Assembly (NCBI GenBank): GCA_029962745.1
Contig: CM057169.1
Location: forward strand, 18,006,566 to 18,070,565
Reading direction: 5' to 3'
Length of the DNA: 64,000 bases
From: Echinometra lucunter
Taxonomy: Eukaryota > Echinodermata > Echinoidea > Camarodonta > Echinometridae
Below are positions 22,701-30,875 of this stretch, in pieces. A model generated the notes under the pieces. That model was not told the origin of the DNA. It did no database searches and saw nothing but the letters and a program-made list of their open reading frames with translations. Position numbers and translations under genes: made by a program. Within the stretch, counting starts at the first letter, position 1. Each line of letters begins with the position of its first letter.

Positions 22701-24784
22701 AGGAGTTTATGCTCTCTCTCTCTCGATGATGATGGTGATGAACAGATCAACATGCTTCCTAAATACCACAAAAATTGATACCCCGCCTATGCATTATATT
22801 TTTCTTACTTCAGCCAGTTTAAAACTTTACTATGCCTACTTCTGGGAGCAATGTCAATGGTTCTCTGTAGAAACACTCTACATTTCTGTGACTTGCTCAC
22901 ATTTTAAAATCACCTTTCTTCTCCTTCTCCCTGCCATTTCACCCGAGTTCTTCCCTCATGCTTTAACAAAATAAAGTCTGAATAGTTCTTAGCAAAAAGA
23001 CTTTCACAGATTTCCTTCTTTATGCTACAACAAACTTTTTTCACCTCTCTTTGACAAATGGAAATGCAATGTTCTATAATCATCTAATTTTTATGGGATA
23101 CTTCATTCAGCAATGAATTGTGTCCATTATAATTAAGAATGACTTTCCATCAGTTTCTTTGGACTAGAATATTAAAGGAAATGGACTTACTAGATCAGCT
23201 ACTCTACACAGTGCATCTGAAAGCTTATCAAACAGCACTACAACCTCTGGGCATGGTTGGGAATGAACCACCTCATTCAAAAGTTCCTTGACCTCAGCCA
23301 AAGACTTCTCCTGTGCCTCCAGGAAACCTTCAGGTCGTGTCAGCTCTGGCATTCCAAAGAGACCCTGTAAGAGAGGAAATGGGAGCTTCAGAGCACGAGA
23401 AATTCCAAGGCCCTGTTGCATAAAATTTACCATCAATGGTAACTCTGCCATCAATGGTAACTACCATGGTAACATTGCTCAACAGCCACTCAAATTCAAG
23501 GTTTCCATGGAAGTTACCAATGATGGCAAAATTACCATCAATAGTAAGTTTTATGCAATGGGGCCCAGAACACCCTTTGTCTTGGGAACATGGTTTTCAA
23601 ATAAATACTGAGTGAACTGGGACAACTGGAATTTAATTACTATTGTAACAGGTCAAAGAAAGTGAAGGAGGACCAAACTATCTCTATAAAGAATAGACTG
23701 AAGTTATTGATTGACTGAATTAGCATTATCAGCAAAATAAATCCCAATCCTCTGGACTAGAAGGAAAGCATTCACAAAAGAGTTTTAAACCATGTGGTGG
23801 TTTAAACTCCCTCCTGGATTTTTAAAGCGTATGTGCGCACAGAATGTGGCCTAATTATAAATTTTCTATATGTATGCGCATGGGCTATATGTGCTTATTT
23901 ACAGTTATTTTAGTATGGTTAAGGAAGTTTAAACCTTACCAATTGCTTAAAGACATTGGTTAACATTGTTATGATTTAAAAAAATCTTGTTTTGTTACTT
24001 GAAAATGGGATAAACATAAGGGTTATAGTGTAAAAATACCAGTCTGAAAGTTTCAAAGTATAATATCCACAGGAAGTATTTTCAAATATCGAAAATGTGA
24101 ACCAATGTTTGAAAACTATATGAGGGTCGGTTGCATAAGGAGTGCGCATGCACGTATGACTTACCTTACCATACTGTGTGTATTGGCGAATCACGCGGCG
24201 GGAGGCACATAACGGCCTTTTCAAATTCAAGCAAAGTGGTCCTCTTAGTGATTTTCTCGAGAGACGAAGGATAATAAAATCGCCGTTTGCGTCTAACTTA
24301 CACTTTTTCATTCCAAATTATGGTTGGTTTCAGGGTTTTTGAGTACAAATACAAGTACTCATACACATGTTTCATCTTAGTTTGAGAATTTTTTAAATCA
24401 GCTACTCACAAAGTTAGCCAATGCCTTTAAACCTTCTTTGTGAATTCAGGCCAAAGTATGTCCTCATCCTTGTGATGTATTCCTTACATGTAAGAGAAGG
24501 AATCCTGAAGGAACCTTTCCCATTTTAGTATAGCCCCTAAGTTTACTCCTTCCTAAACATAGAAATTTGAGGATTCCATAGCTATTTTAAAGTGTAATGC
24601 GGTAACTTACCACATTTTTGCCAGACTTCTCCAGCTTCCGATTGGACTTGGCATTGAAAGCTGCCCCAAGAGGTGACCAAGTTGCTACTTTCCTCGTTTG
24701 TCTCCCTGGACCTGGATGGTGAAATCTTGAAGACACTAGCTGTCTCTTCATGCACCCAATGATGCTCCGTCTTAAAGAGGCCAT
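10639..24784 (-). CDS. MIPEP: Mitochondrial intermediate peptidase, 16 coding exons
   Basis: Zinc metallopeptidase of family M3 that removes an octapeptide from imported precursors in the mitochondrial matrix after MPP cleavage (family knowledge). Coding exons, in transcript order: 24784-24611, 23364-23191, 22280-22192, 21625-21475, 20601-20419, 19908-19703, 18884-18824, 18467-18415, 17940-17787, 17073-16910, 15339-15300, 14468-14426, 14065-13920, 13096-12902, 12579-12384, 10706-10639. Every junction has AG/GT and the phases agree, giving 2097 nt and 698 residues plus TGA; vertebrate MIPEP is about 713. The N-terminus ([15 protein letters not shown]...) is Arg-rich and lacks acidic residues, as in a matrix targeting peptide. 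HEFGH lies at residues 490-494 and the third zinc ligand is Glu519 in [12 protein letters not shown]. The C-terminal [10 protein letters not shown] block (about 619-628) is the conserved substrate-binding region. No break or missing catalytic residue was seen. Start chosen: ATG with A at -3, followed by the targeting peptide. Confidence 0.95.
11434..11949 (-). mobile_element. piggyBac-like MITE, copy A (516 bp)
   Basis: Flanked by TTAA (11430-11433, 11950-11953). Ends CCCATTCATGACA and (reversed) CTCATTCGTGACAG. Opposite orientation to copy B, with which it shares the central TTAA. Longer than other copies because an internal segment of about 110 bp (11610-11840, ATTGCATTGCCAATTTAAGG) is tandemly duplicated. 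Confidence 0.85.
11954..12361 (+). mobile_element. piggyBac-like MITE, copy B (408 bp)
   Basis: TTAA at 11950-11953 and 12362-12365; termini CCCATTCGTGACAG...CTGTCACGAATGGG form perfect 14-bp TIRs. TTAA targets plus CCC...GGG ends are the piggyBac signature. No ORF, so non-autonomous. Confidence 0.9.
12384..12579 (-). CDS. MIPEP: MIPEP coding exon 15
   Basis: Residues 612-676 plus one base, [20 protein letters not shown], then [13 protein letters not shown] and VMVE. Contains the conserved GYGA-YYSYL substrate-site block. Donor GTAAGA at 12383-12378. The TTAA of a piggyBac-like MITE falls at intron positions +19 to +22. Confidence 0.95.
12786..12821. repeat. Short hairpin in a MIPEP intron
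   Basis: AAGGATCGGTGGAG pairs with CTCCACTGATCCTT (one G-T pair) around an 8-base loop. Role unknown. Confidence 0.6.
12902..13096 (-). CDS. MIPEP: MIPEP coding exon 14
   Basis: Residues 547-611, [16 protein letters not shown]... through SSIPYVPGT. Exactly 65 codons, phase 0 at both ends. Donor GTGAGT, acceptor ATCCTAG. Confidence 0.95.
13920..14065 (-). CDS. MIPEP: MIPEP coding exon 13
   Basis: Residues 498-546, [15 protein letters not shown]..., then [20 protein letters not shown], ending HHQTDE. It holds the third zinc ligand, Glu519. Donor GTACGT, acceptor TTTTCAG. Confidence 0.95.
14426..14468 (-). CDS. MIPEP: MIPEP coding exon 12 (43 nt, zinc-binding HEFGH)
   Basis: Residues 484-497, [14 protein letters not shown]. 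The two zinc-ligand histidines and the catalytic glutamate (H490, E491, H494) sit alone on this tiny exon. Acceptor TCTACAG, donor GTGAGT. Skipping it would remove catalysis and shift the frame, since 43 is not a multiple of 3. Confidence 0.95.
14645..15262 (+). mobile_element. 5'-truncated CR1/L2-like LINE 3' end
   Basis: An open frame from about 14645 to 15139 encodes the C-terminal part of a non-LTR reverse transcriptase: [76 protein letters not shown]. This block order is typical of CR1/L2/Rex-type LINEs. After the stop come a short 3' UTR with GCGCTATACAAAAACTG and an ATT repeat tail ending near 15262. The catalytic domains are missing. Inserted antisense between MIPEP exons 11 and 12. 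Confidence 0.88.
15300..15339 (-). CDS. MIPEP: MIPEP coding exon 11 (40-nt micro-exon)
   Basis: Found by phase: exon 10 ends with two bases and exon 12 starts in phase 0. This segment supplies one base plus 13 codons (residues 470-483, [13 protein letters not shown]), matching the loop before the zinc helix. Acceptor CCCTTTAG, donor GTGAGT. A LINE fragment lies in the intron just downstream. Confidence 0.88.
15690..16625. repeat. Dispersed repeat R2, copy 1, interrupted
   Basis: Matches 37335-37710 and 43180-43352: ATGATTTCTGG, GCTAGGACCCATGCATCC, ATTTACACATATG, TTATGTCACTGA, then ACTTCACAGCATC, TCTTGCTACTGAC. It is split by a TTAA-flanked MITE at 16009-16497 and contains a perfect 39-bp tandem duplication at 15872-15949. 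Confidence 0.75.
16009..16497. mobile_element. TTAA-flanked MITE, second family, copy 1
   Basis: TTAA at 16005-16008 and 16498-16501; left end AGACATTGGTTAACATTGT. Close match over its whole length to 23951-24426, including GAGTGCGCATGC and GTGGTCCTCTTAGTGATT. Right terminal repeat partly deleted. The paralogous repeat at 37.6 kb shows the uninterrupted site. Confidence 0.8.
16665..16806. mobile_element. CCCCGTTTTATAAAAC-ended MITE, copy 1
   Basis: Left CCCCGTTTTATAAAACTTG and right (reversed) CCCCGTTTCATAAAACTTG form TIRs of about 19 bp in a 142-bp unit; internal CTTGCATCTGATTGGCTGAG is shared with copies at 20.8 and 30.1 kb. In a MIPEP intron. Confidence 0.75.
16910..17073 (-). CDS. MIPEP: MIPEP coding exon 10
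   Basis: Residues 416-469 plus two bases, [20 protein letters not shown], then [10 protein letters not shown] and [12 protein letters not shown]. This is the highly conserved strand region before the active-site helix. Donor GTAAGT, acceptor GATGTAG. Confidence 0.95.
17787..17940 (-). CDS. MIPEP: MIPEP coding exon 9
   Basis: Residues 364-415, [24 protein letters not shown]... through [20 protein letters not shown] is a MIPEP signature stretch. Donor GTAATG, acceptor TTTTAG. Confidence 0.94.
18415..18467 (-). CDS. MIPEP: MIPEP coding exon 8 (53 nt)
   Basis: Residues 347-363 plus two bases, [18 protein letters not shown]. The WDPP-Y motif is typical of M3 peptidases of this branch. Donor GTAGGC, acceptor ATTGCAG. 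Confidence 0.92.
18824..18884 (-). CDS. MIPEP: MIPEP coding exon 7 (61 nt)
   Basis: Residues 326-346, charged and helical: [20 protein letters not shown]. Donor GTAAGT, acceptor ATTGCAG. Phase links it exactly to exons 6 and 8. Confidence 0.88.
19275..19600. repeat. Tandem repeat (about 170 bp, 2 copies) with TGACCTTTGACC motifs
   Basis: Two diverged copies (about 19275-19435 and 19436-19600) share TTGACCTACATATGTGA, TTTGACCCCCAAATAACAT and CATCCAAGTT-GGTTACAAATGG. The second copy ends in GTCACGGACGGACGGACG. In the MIPEP intron between exons 6 and 7. Confidence 0.8.
19703..19908 (-). CDS. MIPEP: MIPEP coding exon 6
   Basis: Residues 258-325 plus two bases, [13 protein letters not shown]... 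through SEKLFDR, closely matching the VREAAYKIF and HRALQGT blocks of the family. The donor is GTTTGT, weaker than the other donors of the gene. Confidence 0.94.
20419..20601 (-). CDS. MIPEP: MIPEP coding exon 5
   Basis: Residues 197-257, [12 protein letters not shown] through [10 protein letters not shown]. Phase 0 at both ends; donor GTAAGT, acceptor TTTTTCAG. This is one of the less conserved parts of the family. Confidence 0.92.
20757..20877. mobile_element. CCCCGTTT-type MITE, copy 2, left end lost
   Basis: Shares TAAGCTACAGAAATCCTTGC and CAGTTGTTACTGATAACAAG with 16665-16806; right end is GTTTTATGAAATGGAGCCC. Confidence 0.75.
21077..21458 (+). mobile_element. piggyBac-like MITE, copy C (382 bp)
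   Basis: TTAA at 21073-21076 and 21459-21462; ends CCCATTCATGACAG and CTGTCACGAATGGG. Same orientation as copies B and D. The right TTAA starts 13 nt into the intron after MIPEP exon 4. Confidence 0.9.
21475..21625 (-). CDS. MIPEP: MIPEP coding exon 4
   Basis: Residues 146-196, [11 protein letters not shown] through [17 protein letters not shown]. Donor GTGAGA at 21474-21469. The TTAA of a piggyBac-like MITE sits at intron positions +13 to +16, unusually close to the donor. Confidence 0.94.
22192..22280 (-). CDS. MIPEP: MIPEP coding exon 3
   Basis: Residues 117-145 plus two bases, [20 protein letters not shown]..., matching the conserved DFV-IAHP block. Donor GTAAGT, acceptor CTCAG. The intron upstream of it holds a G-run cluster at 22407-22456. 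Confidence 0.92.
22407..22456 (+). repeat. G-run cluster with G-quadruplex potential
   Basis: Runs of 6, 4, 9, 4, 13 and 3 G separated by single A or T (AA once). This easily meets the four-run G-quadruplex rule on the + strand, the non-template side being C-rich in the MIPEP pre-mRNA. In the intron between exons 2 and 3. Confidence 0.85.
23191..23364 (-). CDS. MIPEP: MIPEP coding exon 2
   Basis: Residues 59-116, beginning [14 protein letters not shown] and ending [11 protein letters not shown], both hallmark MIPEP stretches. Phase 0 at both ends. A GGGCCC-ended MITE starts 45 bp upstream of its acceptor (23409). Confidence 0.93.
23409..23566. mobile_element. GGGCCC-ended MITE, divergent member
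   Basis: Left GGCCCTGTTGCATAAAATTT and right (reversed) GGGCCCCATTGCATAAAACT are inverted repeats. Inside are several copies of CCATCAATGGTAA in both orientations. Starts 45 bp upstream of the MIPEP exon 2 acceptor. Confidence 0.75.
23951..24426. mobile_element. TTAA-flanked MITE, second family, copy 2 (476 bp)
   Basis: TTAA at 23947-23950 and 24427-24430; ends AGACATTGGTTAAC and (reversed) AGGCATTGGCTAAC, so both TIRs are preserved. Homologous throughout to 16009-16497. No coding capacity. Confidence 0.82.
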
Positions 24785-24834
24785 TCTTGCAGATTTGATG
24801 TCAATATGTCTTACCTGACATAGTGTATTCTGTT
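24611..24834 (-). CDS. MIPEP: MIPEP exon with start codon (coding 24611-24784)
   Basis: Acceptor TTTGCTTACAG lies just right of 24834 and donor GTAAGT just left of 24611. The ATG is at 24784-24782 and encodes residues 1-58, including the Arg-rich presequence. The 50 nt before it are 5' UTR and hold a short upstream ORF (ATGTCAGGTAAGACATATTG, stop TGA) that ends before the main start; it may dampen translation. Confidence 0.88.
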
Positions 24835-25452
24835 CTGTAAGCAAAAAAAATCCCAACCATTTAAATAAACAATTCCATCACATACATTAAATGGATCTGC
24901 TCCACGTTTTTCTCATTTTTTCTAAACCCCATCTCTTTTTCTTTGCCTTCTCCTCTTCTGCAATTCTGTACTCTTTATCCTCCTCCTTTTTCTTTGAATT
25001 ATCCATATTATTGCTTACTCTTCAGTATTGACTACCCCTTTCCCTTCTTTTCTTTGTCTTTTTGTCTTCTTAATTAAGACATCTTGACTTTTTGACTTGT
25101 CTTTGACCAGTTGACTATTTATCTCGACAGTTTTTCAATTCCTAAATTCAGCTCTAACTTTTTACTTGTTAGAATCTAAGGCCATATCGTGGTTTAGGAA
25201 ACCACTTGTTCATTTGACGTACGCACTTGTGTACAAAGAGAATGGAGGTGGAAATAGGAAACCAATGCGTGTGACTGAATAAAGCGCTGCTGTACAGTCA
25301 AAAGTTTGACAAAGTGAACGGTGGTTTCCTATTTCACGATAATGCTGAATCTAACAATAATTTATAATTAGATCTTTGCACCTAAACTTCTTCCTCTTCC
25401 TCCTCATCTACTCCTCATCTACCCCTTTCTCTTTCTCGTTTGTCGTTACTCT

Positions 25453-25471
25453 CTCCCCCCCCCCCCCCCCC
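25453..25471. repeat. Poly(C) tract
   Basis: C-run just downstream of the putative MIPEP first exon in gene direction. Confidence 0.85.
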
Positions 25472-25668
25472 GATACAATACAGTCCCATTCGTAATTTCT
25501 CACGTTATTTCTTTGGGCGAAATATACTTAAAAACTATCTTTTGTCAAATGAACTTCATAGCTAAAACTGTAATAAAGTTATTCATGAAAATCTGATATT
25601 TATGTATTAAAAGAAAACTGAAAGAAAATATGAAAAGTAGGACAAAAGATGATATTTTCACAACTTAC

Positions 25669-25720
25669 CGTTAGATTCGTTTAGCAACGCCAACACGCTC
25701 ACAACTCACTCAAAATTTTT
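25669..25720 (-). other. Probable non-coding first exon of MIPEP
   Basis: A strong donor (AACG|GTAAGTTGTG on the minus strand, boundary at 25669) lies about 830 bp upstream of the acceptor of the start-codon exon, and the next exon needs a 5' UTR partner. The upstream limit of this exon (about 25720) is a guess; no TATA box is obvious. The promoter would lie around 25.7-25.8 kb. Confidence 0.45.
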
Positions 25721-25869
25721 GCTCATGTAATTTCGGATATCGATAGCGTACCATAGAATGAATTTATGGCATGCCGTCGGAACAGGGAATATCATTGATG
25801 GGAATATCATTATGTTTTCTGTTTTTGTTTTTGTTTTTGTTTTTGTTTTTTTCCCAGGGCCTCTTTTTC

Positions 25870-25870
<1 letters not shown>

Positions 25871-25900
<30 letters not shown>
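25871..25900. repeat. (CT)n
   Basis: Dinucleotide run. Confidence 0.95.
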
Positions 25901-25905
<5 letters not shown>

Positions 25906-26046
25906 CATAAATCTGATTATTATCCTTTTATCTGTGGCATAGCTCTCAATCCCCCCTCTCTCACTCTCTTCTCATGCTTGTTCTTTAATTTCATATCTCA
26001 TTCTTGGATTCTTCTCACTTCTCTCTGGTTTGAAGCTCCTCCTCCA

Positions 26047-26047
<1 letters not shown>

Positions 26048-26137
<90 letters not shown>
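26048..26137. repeat. (CT)n, about 90 bp
   Basis: Long TC/CT array with two short interruptions, upstream of MIPEP. Open frames here are repeat artefacts. Confidence 0.97.
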
Positions 26138-26141
<4 letters not shown>

Positions 26142-26265
26142 GTGTAAAAAAAAAAAGGGGGCGGGGGCGGGTGGAGATAAATGATCCCTGATCGAATGTC
26201 AGTGAGGTGGAAAATAAGGTGTGGGTATGGGCATATAAATAACCATCCAATGGTCATTGTCATAT

Positions 26266-26400
26266 TATTTTATCATTATTATCATCATTATTGTTATCAT
26301 TATCATCATCATCATCATCACCATCAATCATCATCAATCACCATTATTATCACTAACATTATCATGATTACAATTATGGTTATTACCATTATCATCAACC
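26266..26400. repeat. Imperfect (ATC)n/(ATT)n
   Basis: Degenerate trinucleotide tract of ATCATT and CACCAT units. Confidence 0.85.
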
Positions 26401-26974
26401 CCATCATACTTAAGTATATTTGTCAACTTTTTATAGAACAAATGGGTATCATTGTAAGTTAAAATATCTCAAGTGTTATAAATCACTCATGATGACACAT
26501 CTTCAGTCATATCCCCTGCATTTTTAATCATTTGAAACTTCTATCTGCATGAAAGAATTATTGAAAAGTAAATGAAAACAGGAGTGAAGCCGGCAGAGTT
26601 TATGATTACATGCATTTTCTTTTGATATCAATTTTCATGCAATAATCTCTAGCTCTCTCTTTCTTTGCAACTCTCCTTTTCTCCAACTAAATCCCATAAT
26701 TTTACACGATATTGTTCCTCCCGATATCCATTTCCACTCAGAGTTAAAGGGATTGTGGGCATGACAAAAATCTTTTACAAGGAAATTTCTTCCCCCCAAA
26801 CCCCCAAATCCCCCATTTTTTCTAACAGGGCCTACCTTGCTGAAATAGTCTCTAAGAAGCAACAGATTCTTTTGAAAATTGCACAAAAACACAATTTGGA
26901 GGCAACATTTTTCTGTATGCATTGGAAACATGCACAACTGCTTTAAGGAGGATAGTGAGCCACTCAATTTACCA

Positions 26975-27014
26975 TCTCTCTCTCTCTCTCTCTCTCCCTC
27001 CCTCCCTCCCCCTC

Positions 27015-27101
<87 letters not shown>
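26975..27101. repeat. (CT)n, about 125 bp, with CCCTCCCT interruption
   Basis: Pyrimidine-only run; the central part is C-rich, ending in a run of C before TC repeats resume. Confidence 0.95.
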
Positions 27102-27106
<5 letters not shown>

Positions 27107-27109
27107 TGT

Positions 27110-28620
27110 CTTTCTCATAACTACAATCACACATATCTTTTGGGTATCTAGATGAAAAAGCTTTCATGAAATTGTTTTTTTTTTCCAAAATGATTAATCA
27201 TTTTATTGACTTCACATCTTCACAATGTGATCTCCATCATCAATTTATTTTTGTCATTTATCTGTTAACCAGCAACATCAATTTGAATTATTATTTTGTA
27301 CTCATAAGATAGACAGGAAAATGATGATACACTGCATAATGCAAACACATAATCAGACAATATCAAAACCAAAATTTTCATACTTATTAAACTGCTGTGT
27401 TGTACAGTTGCACAAGGTACAAGCTTAGACATATATGGAAATCATACATTTTCCCACATGATCGAGTTTTCATAAGTGATTATTTTCAGATTCAATACTT
27501 GAATGCCGTTTCGCTGGGTTTATTTCCACTAACAAGCATTTGATAGTCAAGAACCGATGAAGAGAAAGAACAAAATATATATAAATAGTGACGACAAGAA
27601 CATGCACAACATACATGTTCGATAACAATGAAAGAATATAGCCATAAAATGAAATACATGGCTTACAGTTAAATATAACATACACATGTATCATAAAATA
27701 CAAACAAAAGAAGCTAAAGGGAACATAATATACACCATACACGTAATTCAGCCTCTGTGTCTATTTCCAATGCCAAAATTTTTTGACGAAACTTGCTTCA
27801 TTATATTTATGCACGGGACTGCAAACAAATTCAATTTATCGTTAATGCTATTGATAATTTCATTCCAATAGCATAAACTATGCTGCAGTTCTGGAAATCA
27901 GACATGTGATTTAAAATGGCTTAGATGCTTTATCATATTCATGGCTGGCTCAAAATAATGCACAAAAGTGATTAAAATAACCAAAGGTATGCAAATTACA
28001 TCAGAGACATATTTTCCACACATTTTAAATTTTTTTTCACAAATTCTGAAGCTATCATTCTAAAAATTACTGTGTGCCATATTGTCAAAATACCCTGCCA
28101 TAGATTGTTGTATAGCCATTTAAGGCAGAAAAGGAAAAGTTCTCAAAGTTTGAGTTAAGTAGGAAAGACCCTCCTCATTTCTTACACAAGAGGGTTATAG
28201 AAAAATCTACAAAAACTTGTACAAAATATTATATAAAAATGGGAAAAGGCACTACTAAACACTGTACATAACATGATCTGAGTATAAATAGGATGATATA
28301 ATACAAAATGGTGTATATAAAACATGTATAAAACAGTCAATGACATATGAAAAACATAATAAAAAACTTTACTGATGCAAATACAGAGAAACATGGAAAA
28401 GTAGACTAAATATTCAATCAGTGTAATTGCACTTCAATCTTTCTCACTTCAAAAGAGGCAGGTTTTGTCTACCCAATCTCAAATGAAGCAGTATTATTAC
28501 TACAGCTATCACAAATATTTTGTTATTAAAGGCCACAAAAAAGCAAATGCATGAAAAGTTATGAAAGAAATATTACAGGAAATGACTTGCAATGTCTTCG
28601 GGCAATATAATGACAAATAC
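27110..28620. other. Intergenic or distal 3' UTR, nothing recognised
   Basis: AT-rich sequence between the (CT)n array and the SINE. No exon or repeat family seen. Confidence 0.4.
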
Positions 28621-28623
28621 ATA

Positions 28624-28858
28624 ATAATATAATAATCATTTTGTTTACCCAGGGAAGCCTCATCAGCATAATTGCTGTTCTTCCTGAGGGCCCTGCAATT
28701 ATCAATACCCCAGCAATTGCCAGGTACCCATTTACACCTGGGTGGAGAGTGGCAAATGTGGATTAACATCTTGCCAAAAGCGTTAGTGACAGGCTGGGAT
28801 TTGAACCCTCGACCCCTGGATCGAGAGTCAAGTGTATGAAACCACTATACCATGGCAC
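28624..28858 (-). mobile_element. tRNA-derived SINE, full length
   Basis: On the minus strand it begins GTGCCATGGTATAGTGGTTT (A-box-like TGGTATAGTGG). About 35 nt on it has GGTTCAAATCC, a good pol III B box. The body continues with TGGGTACCTGGCAATTGC and GGGCCCTCAGGAAGAACAGC, and the 3' end is GGGTAAACAAAATG followed by (ATT)n. It is too long and divergent after the B box to be a tRNA gene. Confidence 0.85.
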
Positions 28859-28859
28859 A

Positions 28860-30060
28860 TCGATGACAATAAGAGGAAAACAAAAGCATTGCGAAGGATA
28901 AAGACAAAACTAAAGTGAGAGGAAACTAGTAGAAAATAATATGATGGAAAATGGTGGAAATGGAAGGAAAGGCCTTTTAAATGTAAAAATTGAGTTAAAA
29001 ACAAATCATATCGGAAGAACAAAAAAAATTTCCTAAGTTGAAGGAATGTGTGTCTCACAATGTATGTATTATGACTAAATTACTGAAATAAAGAGGTTTT
29101 TTTTTTCTTTTTTTTCAGGAGTTTCTGCATTTATTGTCAAATCAAATAAATTTACAAACAATAGTAATAAATATACAACATAATTGATCAAATTACAAAT
29201 GTGACAGTTAAATAACAAATGACAACAGAATAAAGGCATGATTATATGTAGAAATGAACAAGTAGAAAAAAAAAACAAGAATGCAGGGGCCAGCTACCTT
29301 AAGCAAAATGCTTGAATGAATAGCAGTTGTTTATGTAAAGAAAAAAAAGAGAGAAAATGATAGAATTACAGATTTCAACCAAAGTGAGATGATAATTTTA
29401 CCTTCTTCAGCAATATCACTTCATCGAAATATATACAAACAGTTTCTATAACATCTTTATCAGCTGTAACAACCATTCAGAATTCTTCTCACACTTCAAA
29501 TCTTCTCCTGGCAGTTTTCACACACACATATAACAACTTTCTACTCCATATCATTTAAATAAATACCAATATATATCCATTTTCATCCTTATCATGTCAT
29601 ATCACTCTCATTAATTGCACTTTTCTGATTCAATCCTTTCGAACATGTCTGTTCATTTCAGCTGTCTATTGTGCTTGCATACGATTTCTCTTCTGGCATT
29701 TCATCAATGCTGTATGTGAGTCTTTGCTCCATCCATCTTCTTTCTGTATACATTTACCTTTCTTTCTAGCTATACTTTTAGTATTTCAATCTATGTTCCA
29801 CATATATTTCTCATCACATATTAGTTGTTATATAAAGTTATATAAGGCTGTTATAGTATCCAAGTTGACTTGGCCTAAAATAATAATGAATTCCAAAAGT
29901 TATTCACTTTCATTAAAAAAAAATGAAAAAGCAAACATAAATCAAACTGCAACATAATAATTAAAAATACCAATAAAGATTAAGGAAATGTTTTCCTGTT
30001 AGACAAAGTGATGACCAACAAACCAATTGCAGCATTTATCCATTCCGTATTTTTTTCCAG
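28860..30060. other. Probable distal 3' UTR of the tetraspan gene or intergenic
   Basis: AT-rich, no coding signal. On the minus strand AATAAA at 29135-29130 is followed after about 12 nt by an A-rich stretch, a possible polyadenylation site or genomic A-run. Confidence 0.35.
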
Positions 30061-30062
30061 AA

Positions 30063-30190
30063 AAGGGAGTGAAAACATAACAAATCAATGGCAGCATATT
30101 TGCTCTCAGCCAATCAGATGCGAGGATTTTCAGTAGCTTATAACAGTTGTCAGTGAAAATCGCTGACAAGACTCTTCATGAAATGCTCCC
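30063..30190. mobile_element. CCCCGTTT-type MITE, copy 3 (inverted)
   Basis: Contains CTCAGCCAATCAGATGCGAG, the inverse of the internal segment at 16.7 and 20.8 kb; ends near ATGAAATGCTCCCC. Diverged. Confidence 0.7.
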
Positions 30191-30875
30191 CAGGTCAGCT
30201 AAGGGTATTAACATGCAACTGTTTCCACAAGAATAATGACTTTATAATCAGCTTGATATACTAGTTCCAGGTAAATAGATTGTCAAATTGTTTGTCTATT
30301 GCATTTATACTACTATGTCTCTACTTCAGCTGGATCATACAGCACATACATTCATTTGATCAAGCAAGGTGCTTTAAAGTACATGTGTTGTCAAATTTTA
30401 CTATACAATTCCATATTTACAAATTATCTTTTAATTTTCTGGCACTCCATTTGATAGTATGGGGCCTCTTCTTCACTTGCTGATACAGTATTTTTGAAGG
30501 GTAGTGGCAGTGTTGAGGGTTTGTGTACATGATTTTCATATGTACTGTGAAACTGAAGAATACCCATATAGATTAATGTTGGAGACTTGACTGTCATCCT
30601 GCAGTATTGAATAGAATGTTTATACTGACAGAGATTAACCATAGTCATCATGGTCATTCCTGCCAAGAACAATACCCTGGTGATATCCAACTTCCATGAA
30701 TTCCACAAATAATGCTCCATGTAAGTCTACTTTCCCATTAGTAAGCACAATAAATACCTTGTAAATCAAGAAGGTATAACATACTTTATAAATATGTAAA
30801 AAAACTCATTTCCTCTCTGTTGAGATGCATTGTTCATAAGATGCTATGGTCGACAAGTAGTGCACTTGGCAACGT

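Noticed and set aside
25771..26250. Ser/Leu-rich and Arg/Glu-rich open frames
   Set aside because: Products of (CT)n repeats.
26266..26400. A CRISPR-like spaced repeat
   Set aside because: It is a degenerate ATC/ATT microsatellite without fixed repeats and spacers, in a eukaryotic context.
28780..28858. A tRNA gene
   Set aside because: A and B boxes are present but the cloverleaf is poor and the sequence runs on into a SINE body with an ATT tail.
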